From: Nocardioides sp.
GTDB lineage: Bacteria > Actinomycetota > Actinomycetes > Propionibacteriales > Nocardioidaceae
Assembly (NCBI RefSeq): GCF_030150155.1
Contig: NZ_JASLGR010000059.1
Span: forward strand, 62,001-126,000
DNA length: 64,000 nucleotides
Direction of reading: 5' to 3'
Positions within the stretch are counted from its first letter, which is position 1, and every line of letters starts with the position of its first letter. Of the stretch, positions 58,338 to 64,000 are shown one piece after another. The translations under genes were made by a program, and so were the position numbers. The notes below the pieces were generated by a model, which was not told the DNA's origin, did no database searches, and saw nothing but the letters and a program-made list of their open reading frames with translations.

Positions 58338-60929
58338 TCAGCCGCCGAGCCGATGGAAGTCGGTCACCGTCAGTGCCGCCTCGCCCAGCAGGTCCGAGGC
58401 GTCCAGGTCCACGATCGCGTCGATCACCCAGTCGTGGTGCCCCTCGGGGTCGGCCAGGGTCTGACGCACCCGGCGGATCCGGCGCCCCTCCTCGACCCCG
58501 TCGGTGATGTCGAGGAACTGCGGCCCGCGGGCGTCGGCCTCGAGGCGGACGTCGTTGTGCTCGGTGAAGTACTCCTCCATCGCCGCGTCCCAGCGGGCGT
58601 GGGTCATCTCCGGCTCCCGCGGCGGGTCGAACCGGGCCGCGTCGAGGCGGTCCAGGTCGGCCAGCTGACGGACCTTGTCGTAGGCGACCAGCTCGACCCG
58701 GCGCCACAGCGCGTTGCGCAGCATCACGGTGAACGCGGGCTGTGCCGAGAGCGGACGCGGCGGGGGCGGCGGTGCGTGACCGGCGACCGCTGCACTGACA
58801 TGGCTGGGGTCGCTGAGCGCCTGCCACTCGTCGAGCAGCGAGGAGTCGATCTGATGGATCGTCTCGGCCAGCCAGTCGATCAGGTCGTCCAGGGTCTCGG
58901 TGTGATGGGCCTCCGGGACGGTGTGCACCAGGGCCTTGTAGGCGTCGGTGATGTAGCGCAGCACCAGGCCCTCGGAGCGGGCCAGGTCGTAGCGGGAGAC
59001 GAAGTCGTTGAACCCCATCGCGTGCTCCCACATCATCCGCACGATGGACTTCGGCTCCAGGGCGTCGTCGGAGAGCCACGGGTGCGGGGCGCGGTAGATC
59101 TCGAACAGCGGCTCCAACACGTCGGCCAGCGGGCGCGGCCAGGTGACCTTCTCGGCCTCGGCCATCCGCTCCTCGTAGTCGACGCCGTCGGCCTTGAGCT
59201 CGGCGATCACCTCACCGCGTGCGGCGTGCTGCTGGGCGAAGAGGATCTGGCGCGGACCCTCCAGCGTCGCCTCGATCACCGACAGCACATCGAGCGCGTA
59301 CGTCGCCGCGTCGACGTCCAGGGTCTCCAGAACCTCCAGGGCGAAGTGCGACAGCGGCTGGTTGAGGGCGAAGTCACTCGGCAGTGCCTCGGTGACGACG
59401 TACCGGCGATCGAACTCGTCGGGCTGGTCCAGCCGCGTCACGACGCCGGATGCCACCAGCGAGCGGGTCAGGCGCAGCGCCCGGCGGGCCAGTCGCAGCT
59501 GGATCCGGCGCGGCTCGTGGTTGCCCATCAGCAGGTGCCGCATCACCGCGAACGCGTCCTCCTCGCGGGAGAGCACGTTGAGCAGCATGGCGTGGTCGAC
59601 CTTCATCCGGCTGACCAGCGCCTCGGGCTCCCCCGCGACCAGCTTCTCGAAGGTCTTCTCGGTCCACACCACCGAACCCTCGGGTGCCTTCTTGAGCTGC
59701 GGCTTGGAGGCCCGCTTGGCCCGCTGGGCGTCGCTCATCGCCGCGTTCTTGGCCGCCGACTTGGCCTTGGCCTTCTCGTTCTCGATGACGTGCTCGGGTG
59801 CCTGCACCACGACCGACCCGACCGTGTCGTAGCCGGCCCGACCGGCACGTCCGGCGATCTGGAGGAACTCACGGGTGCGCAGCACACGCATCCGGGAGCC
59901 GTCGTACTTGGCCAACGCCGTGAAGAGCACGGTGCGGATCGGCACGTTGATGCCGACGCCGAGGGTGTCGGTGCCGCACACGATCCGGAGCAGACCGGCC
60001 TGGGCCAGCTGCTCGACCAGGCGCCGGTAGCGCGGCAGCATCCCGGCGTGGTGCACCCCGATGCCCTGCTTGAGCAGCTGGGTCAGGGTCTTGCCGAAGC
60101 CGGAGCCGAACGGCACCCCGGCCAGGCGCTCCTTGAGCTCCTCGGACGGCTTCGGGATCCAGGTCGAGCCGAGCAGGCCGGTGGCGTGGGCGACGGCGGC
60201 GGCCTGGGTGAAGTGGACGACGTAGACCGGGCCCTGGCCGGTCGTGACCAGCTCGGACAGCGTGTCGGCCAGAGGCTCCAGGGACCAGGTGAAGTCCAGG
60301 GGCACCGGGCGCTCGGCGTCGTTGACCAGGCTGACCTCGCGGCCGGTGCGTCGGGTCAGGTCGGCGGCGATCTCCGAGGTGTCCCCCAGGGTCGCCGACA
60401 TCAGCAGGAACTGTGCCTGGGGCAGCTCCAGCAGCGGCACCTGCCAGGCCCAGCCACGCTCGGGCTCGCCGTAGTAGTGGAACTCGTCCATCACGACCAG
60501 GCCGACGTCGGCGTGCCGGCCCTCGCGCAGCGCGAGGTTGGCCAGCACCTCGGCGGTGCAGCAGATGATCGGCGCATCGGCGTTGACCGAGGCGTCACCG
60601 GTGAGCATGCCGACGTTGTCGGCACCGAAGATCGCGCAGAGCTCGAAGAACTTCTCGTTGACCAGCGCCTTGATCGGGGCGGTGTAGAAGGAAACCCGGT
60701 CGGTCGCCAGCGCCGCAGCGTGGGCGGCGACGGCGACCAGGGACTTCCCCGAGCCGGTCGGCGTCGCCAGGATGACGTGATCGCCGCCCAGCAGGGCGAG
60801 CGTGGCCTCCTCCTGGTGCGGATACAGACTCAGACCACGACTCGCGGCGTACGTCGTCACCGCGTCGAGCACCGCCTCCGGGCTCGCTCCGGCATTCGGC
60901 CACACAGGCGTCGGTCGGGGGGCGTTCAT
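58338..60929 (-). CDS. Ski2-like DEAD/DEAH-box helicase with DUF3516
   Basis: 863-residue superfamily 2 helicase. Motif I ATPTGSGKSLVA near 55, motif II MDEFHYYGEPERGWAW near 147, motif III LMSATLGD near 176 and motif VI QIAGRAGRAGYD near 360 are intact. The C-terminal half is the actinobacterial DUF3516 region. It probably works in RNA turnover or ribosome maintenance; not the same family as Lhr. Confidence 0.9.
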   Translation of the reverse strand: MNAPRPTPVWPNAGASPEAVLDAVTTYAASRGLSLYPHQEEATLALLGGDHVILATPTGSGKSLVAVAAHAAALATDRVSFYTAPIKALVNEKFFELCAIFGADNVGMLTGDASVNADAPIICCTAEVLANLALREGRHADVGLVVMDEFHYYGEPERGWAWQVPLLELPQAQFLLMSATLGDTSEIAADLTRRTGREVSLVNDAERPVPLDFTWSLEPLADTLSELVTTGQGPVYVVHFTQAAAVAHATGLLGSTWIPKPSEELKERLAGVPFGSGFGKTLTQLLKQGIGVHHAGMLPRYRRLVEQLAQAGLLRIVCGTDTLGVGINVPIRTVLFTALAKYDGSRMRVLRTREFLQIAGRAGRAGYDTVGSVVVQAPEHVIENEKAKAKSAAKNAAMSDAQRAKRASKPQLKKAPEGSVVWTEKTFEKLVAGEPEALVSRMKVDHAMLLNVLSREEDAFAVMRHLLMGNHEPRRIQLRLARRALRLTRSLVASGVVTRLDQPDEFDRRYVVTEALPSDFALNQPLSHFALEVLETLDVDAATYALDVLSVIEATLEGPRQILFAQQHAARGEVIAELKADGVDYEERMAEAEKVTWPRPLADVLEPLFEIYRAPHPWLSDDALEPKSIVRMMWEHAMGFNDFVSRYDLARSEGLVLRYITDAYKALVHTVPEAHHTETLDDLIDWLAETIHQIDSSLLDEWQALSDPSHVSAAVAGHAPPPPPRPLSAQPAFTVMLRNALWRRVELVAYDKVRQLADLDRLDAARFDPPREPEMTHARWDAAMEEYFTEHNDVRLEADARGPQFLDITDGVEEGRRIRRVRQTLADPEGHHDWVIDAIVDLDASDLLGEAALTVTDFHRLGG

Positions 60930-60933
60930 CTGG

Positions 60934-61875
60934 TCACCGTGCTCTCGGGTGGGCGGTGGCGAAGACCTCGCGGAGGTTGTCCACCGTCACCATCGTGTAG
61001 ATCTGGGTCGTCGTCACCGAAGCATGGCCGAGCAGCTCCTGGACGACACGGACGTCGGCACCTCCGTCGAGGAGGTGGGTGGCGAAGGAGTGTCGCATCG
61101 TGTGCGGCGACACGTCGCGGGTGATCCCGGCACGCTCGGCGGTGCGGTTGAGCACCGTCCACGCCGACTGCCGTGAGAGCCGCCCGCCGCGGGCGTTGAG
61201 GAAGACGGCGCCGCCGCTGCCGCGCGGGTCGGTCGCCTCGGCGGCGATCAACGGACGGCCGCGGACCAGCCACGCCTCCAGCGCCTCGCGGGCGTAGGAG
61301 CCGACCGGCACCAGCCGTTCCTTGCCGCCCTTGCCACGCAGCAGCACGGTGCCGCCGGCCGGATCGTCCAGGTCGACGTCGTCGAGATCGAGGCCGACCG
61401 CCTCGGAGATCCGGGCACCGGTGCCGTAGAGCACCTCCAGCAGCGCCTTGTCGCGCAGGCCGAGCACCGTCTCGGTGTTGACCGCGGCGAGGATCGCCTC
61501 CACGTCGCCCAGCGGCAGCGCCTTGGGCAGTCGCTTGGCAGGCCGCGGCGGCCGGACCGCTGCGGCAGGATCGGTGGTGGTGAGCCCGTCGGCGAGGGCG
61601 AACTTGTGGAAGCCCCGGACCGCGACCAGCATCCGTGCCCGCGACGTCGTGCTCAGCGCGGGGTGCTCGGGGCTGCCCTCGGCCAGACGCATCTGGTACT
61701 CGGTGATGGTCGACTCCGTGACGGAGCCGAGGTCCTCGATCCCGACGCCGGCCAGGAAGTCGAGGTAGCGCCCGAGGTCGCGACGGTACGCCTGCAGGGT
61801 GTTGGCCGAGAGGCCACGCTCCACCGAGAGGTGGTCGAGCCACAGACGGACGGCCCGAGCGGGCGGAAGGCTCAC
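60934..61875 (-). CDS. xerD: Site-specific tyrosine recombinase XerD
   Basis: 313-residue recombinase that resolves chromosome dimers at dif with XerC. The N-terminal SAM-like domain begins LDHLSVERGLSANTLQAYRR; the catalytic Arg is in GTGARISEAVGL near 150; HTMRHSFATHLLDGGADVRV, then LGHASVTTTQIYT gives the HxxR, His and Tyr nucleophile. Housekeeping in context (between a helicase gene and a Nudix gene), not an integrase. Confidence 0.94.
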   Translation of the reverse strand: MSLPPARAVRLWLDHLSVERGLSANTLQAYRRDLGRYLDFLAGVGIEDLGSVTESTITEYQMRLAEGSPEHPALSTTSRARMLVAVRGFHKFALADGLTTTDPAAAVRPPRPAKRLPKALPLGDVEAILAAVNTETVLGLRDKALLEVLYGTGARISEAVGLDLDDVDLDDPAGGTVLLRGKGGKERLVPVGSYAREALEAWLVRGRPLIAAEATDPRGSGGAVFLNARGGRLSRQSAWTVLNRTAERAGITRDVSPHTMRHSFATHLLDGGADVRVVQELLGHASVTTTQIYTMVTVDNLREVFATAHPRAR

Positions 61876-62456
61876 AACTGGCCGCGCCGCGACATCACGT
61901 TGTACGCCAGGACGGCGTTGATCAGGGCGCCGTCACGCACCCGACCGGAGACGACGTCGTCGAGCAGGTCGACGAACCGGATCCACTCGGGAACCAGGTC
62001 GATCTCCTCGTGCTGGAGCTCGAAGTCACCGCGGTCGACCGGGGTCAGGTCCCGGGCCAGGAAGAGGCTGTAGCGCTCGTTGGTAATCCCCGGGGAGACG
62101 AAGTAGTCGAGCATCGGGGTCCACGAGGCCGCAGCGAACTGGGCCTCCTCGCGCAGCTCGCGCTGGGCGACGTCGAGCGGGTCCTCGCCGGCCCCGTCGA
62201 TCACCCCGGCGGGCAGCTGCACCATCCGGTGCTGGACGCCGTGCCGGTACTGGCGCAGCACCAGCACCCGGAATTCGTCGTCGAGCGCGAACACGATGGC
62301 CGCACCGGGGTGGTCCACGACCAGCCGGCTGAAGCTCTCGCCGCCCTCGGGGCGGGTGATCACGTCCTTGCGGACGTCGATCACCCACTCCGAGAAGACC
62401 ACCTCCGAGGAGAGGACCGGCCAGGACTCGGGTACGTCCATCGGGTTCGCGCTCAT
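61872..62456 (-). CDS. Nudix hydrolase, ADP-ribose pyrophosphatase-like
   Basis: 194-residue Nudix protein. The Nudix box is GAGEDPLDVAQRELREEAQF (near 98). HGVQHRMVQLPAGVID upstream and the C-terminal EIDLVPEWIRFVDLLDDVVS match the ADP-ribose pyrophosphatase group. ATG 62456 (or GTG 62462). Sits between pyrG and xerD as in many actinomycetes; its stop overlaps xerD. Confidence 0.92.
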   Translation of the reverse strand: MSANPMDVPESWPVLSSEVVFSEWVIDVRKDVITRPEGGESFSRLVVDHPGAAIVFALDDEFRVLVLRQYRHGVQHRMVQLPAGVIDGAGEDPLDVAQRELREEAQFAAASWTPMLDYFVSPGITNERYSLFLARDLTPVDRGDFELQHEEIDLVPEWIRFVDLLDDVVSGRVRDGALINAVLAYNVMSRRGQL

Positions 62457-62466
62457 CGTCACGACC

Positions 62467-64000
62467 TCACACAGCCGGGGCGTCGACCGTCTCGGCGGTC
62501 TCCGCCTCGCGGTAGAGGCCGCTCTCGTCGATCGGGAAGCGCTGCTCCTTCTGGCGGGTGATCGCGGCAGCGATCAGTCCGGCGAAGAGCGGGTGCGGGC
62601 GGGTCGGACGCGACTTGAGCTCGGGGTGCGCCTGGGTCGAGATGTAGTACGGGTGCACCTCGCGGGGCAGCTCGACGAACTCGACCAGGTTGTTGTCCGG
62701 GCTGGTGCCGGAGAAGACCAGGCCGGCCTCCTCGAGCCGCTCACGGTAGGCGTTGTTGACCTCGTAGCGGTGACGGTGACGCTCGGAGATCGTCGCCTCG
62801 CCGCCGTACACCTCGCGGGCGATCGAGCCCTCCTTGAGGGCTGCGGGGTAGGCGCCCAGACGCATCGTGCCGCCCAGATCGCCGGCACCCTCGACGTACG
62901 CCATCTGCTCGGCGATCGTGGCGATCACCGGCTCCGGCGTCTCGGGGTCGAACTCGGTGGAGCCGGCCTTGGTCAGGCCGAGGACCTCGCGGGAGTACTC
63001 GATCACCATCGACTGCAGGCCCAGGCAGATGCCCAGCGTGGGGATGCCGTTCTTGCGGGCGTAGGTGAGGGCGCCGAGCTTGCCCTCCAGGCCACGGATG
63101 CCGAAGCCGCCGGGGACCAGGACGGCGTCGACGTCGCTGAGGTTCTTGGCGGCACCAGCCGGGGTGGCGCACTCGTCGGACGGGATCCAGCGGATGGTGA
63201 CCCGGGCCTCGTTGGCGAAGCCACCGGCCTTGAGCGCCTCGGCGACCGAGAGGTAGGCGTCTGGCAGGTCGATGTACTTGCCGACCAGGGCGACCTCGAC
63301 CTCCTCCTTGGGGTGGTGCACCTTGCGCAGCAGGTCGTCCCAGATGGACCAGTCGACGTCGCGGAACGGCAGGCCGAGCTTGCGCACCAGGTAGGCGTCG
63401 AGACCCTCGCGGTGGATCACCTTCGGGATGTCGTAGATGCTCGGGGCGTCGGCGCAGGTGATGACGGCCTCGTCGTCGACGTCGCACATCAGGGCGATCT
63501 TGGACTTGATCGACTCCGGCAGCTCCCGGTCCGAGCGGCACACGATCGCGTCGGGCTGGATGCCGATCTGGCGCAGCGCCATCACCGAGTGCTGGGTCGG
63601 CTTGGTCTTGAGCTCCTTGGACGGCCCGATGTAGGGCACCAGGGAGACGTGCACGAAGAAGACGTTGTCGCGACCGAGCTTCTGTCGGACCTGTCGCGCC
63701 GACTCCAGGAACGGCAGCGACTCGATGTCGCCGACGGTGCCACCGATCTCGGTGATGCACACGTCGATGTCGGAGCCGTGCATCGCCAGGATGCGGTCGC
63801 AGATCTCGTTCGTGATGTGCGGGATCACCTGCACGGTCTCGCCGAGGTAGTCGCCGCGGCGCTCCTTGGCGATCACGTTGGAGTAGACCTGCCCCGTGGT
63901 GACGTTCGCGTTGCCGACCAGGTCGACATCGAGGAACCGCTCGTAGTGACCGATGTCCAGGTCGGTCTCGGCCCCGTCGTTGGTGACGAAGACCTCACCG
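62467..64000 (-). CDS. pyrG: CTP synthase (partial, N-terminus beyond window)
   Basis: Open to the window edge; 510 codons of about 560 are present. It aminates UTP to CTP with glutamine. The synthetase part shows SLPFLESARQVRQKLGRDNV; the class I glutaminase domain has the nucleophile in TLGICLGLQSMVIEYSREV and His/Glu in STQAHPELKSRP. Upstream of the internal Met at 63876 the frame continues with GEVFVTNDGAETDLDIGHYE, the known PyrG N-terminal motif. Confidence 0.96.
   Translation of the reverse strand, partial: GEVFVTNDGAETDLDIGHYERFLDVDLVGNANVTTGQVYSNVIAKERRGDYLGETVQVIPHITNEICDRILAMHGSDIDVCITEIGGTVGDIESLPFLESARQVRQKLGRDNVFFVHVSLVPYIGPSKELKTKPTQHSVMALRQIGIQPDAIVCRSDRELPESIKSKIALMCDVDDEAVITCADAPSIYDIPKVIHREGLDAYLVRKLGLPFRDVDWSIWDDLLRKVHHPKEEVEVALVGKYIDLPDAYLSVAEALKAGGFANEARVTIRWIPSDECATPAGAAKNLSDVDAVLVPGGFGIRGLEGKLGALTYARKNGIPTLGICLGLQSMVIEYSREVLGLTKAGSTEFDPETPEPVIATIAEQMAYVEGAGDLGGTMRLGAYPAALKEGSIAREVYGGEATISERHRHRYEVNNAYRERLEEAGLVFSGTSPDNNLVEFVELPREVHPYYISTQAHPELKSRPTRPHPLFAGLIAAAITRQKEQRFPIDESGLYREAETAETVDAPAV

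Noticed and set aside
60934..61875. XerD as a phage or transposon integrase
   Set aside because: Length, motifs and the pyrG-Nudix-xerD context are those of the chromosomal dimer-resolution enzyme.

Overview
The window is very GC-rich, densely coded DNA with many GTG starts and frequent 4-bp stop/start overlaps, typical of an actinomycete. The gene content (KshA/KstD steroid-ring enzymes, an Lhr-Nei2 pair, SigB/SigF-type partner switching, and a parA-scpA-scpB-rluB-aroH-tyrA-cmk-plsC-der chromosomal operon) points to a Nocardioides-like member of the Nocardioidaceae. This is ordinary chromosome: I see no prophage, CRISPR array, IS element or integrase-borne island. The xerD present is the housekeeping type.

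Layout. 1-4.03 kb: a family-5 solute-binding lipoprotein (cut by the window edge), a GntR/FCD regulator, an acetylxylan-esterase-type hydrolase and a double-SIS sugar-phosphate protein, probably one sugar-use locus. 4.1-7.06 kb: a Cys-rich hypothetical protein, trpF and two short-chain dehydrogenases, one of which lacks the catalytic Tyr and Lys. 7.07-17.5 kb: a stress island with a GspA39/YhdF-type dehydrogenase, a GT4 glycosyltransferase, a large catalase, a CBS protein, small membrane proteins, a ChaB-like protein, a PP2C phosphatase fused to degenerate HATPase and STAS domains, a SigB/F-type sigma factor, a lipoprotein, an atypical NRAMP-family transporter and a PRC-barrel-like protein. 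Six promoters of the form GNNT-N15-GGGTAC (one with a single -10 mismatch) lie in this island, so its own sigma factor probably drives it. 17.5-18 kb holds the remains of a MarR gene and a drug-efflux gene.

18-31.2 kb: an acetyltransferase, a CsbD protein, a succinate-type CoA-transferase, a methyltransferase, the lhr-nei2 repair pair, a LysR/MFS divergent pair, and a two-subunit 3-oxoacid CoA-transferase divergent from an IclR regulator. 31.3-34.1 kb: kshA and kstD for steroid rings A/B, with a KstR-like site upstream of kstD. 34.2-37.9 kb: a complete six-gene partner-switching operon (PP2C phosphatase, HATPase, two STAS proteins, RsbW-like anti-sigma, sigma factor). 38-47.9 kb: an AIM24-type protein, a DapE-like pseudoenzyme that has lost its lid and most metal ligands, nicotinate phosphoribosyltransferase, a secreted metzincin, a double-hotdog dehydratase, an acetyltransferase, a solitary TaqI-like DNA methyltransferase, a DUF222/HNH protein and an ECF sigma factor with a membrane partner.

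48-64 kb: a soluble chemoreceptor, tRNA-Pro(GGG), and then a long leftward block: der, plsC, cmk, tyrA, aroH, rluB, scpB, scpA, a ribbon-helix-helix protein, a ParA ATPase, a GNAT, a Ski2-like helicase, xerD, a Nudix hydrolase and pyrG (cut by the window edge). The most interesting points are the compact SigB-type regulon with two leaderless genes, the degenerate phosphatase/STAS fusion beside its sigma factor, the NRAMP protein with altered metal-site motifs, the DapE pseudoenzyme, and a ParA paired with a ribbon-helix-helix protein rather than ParB.
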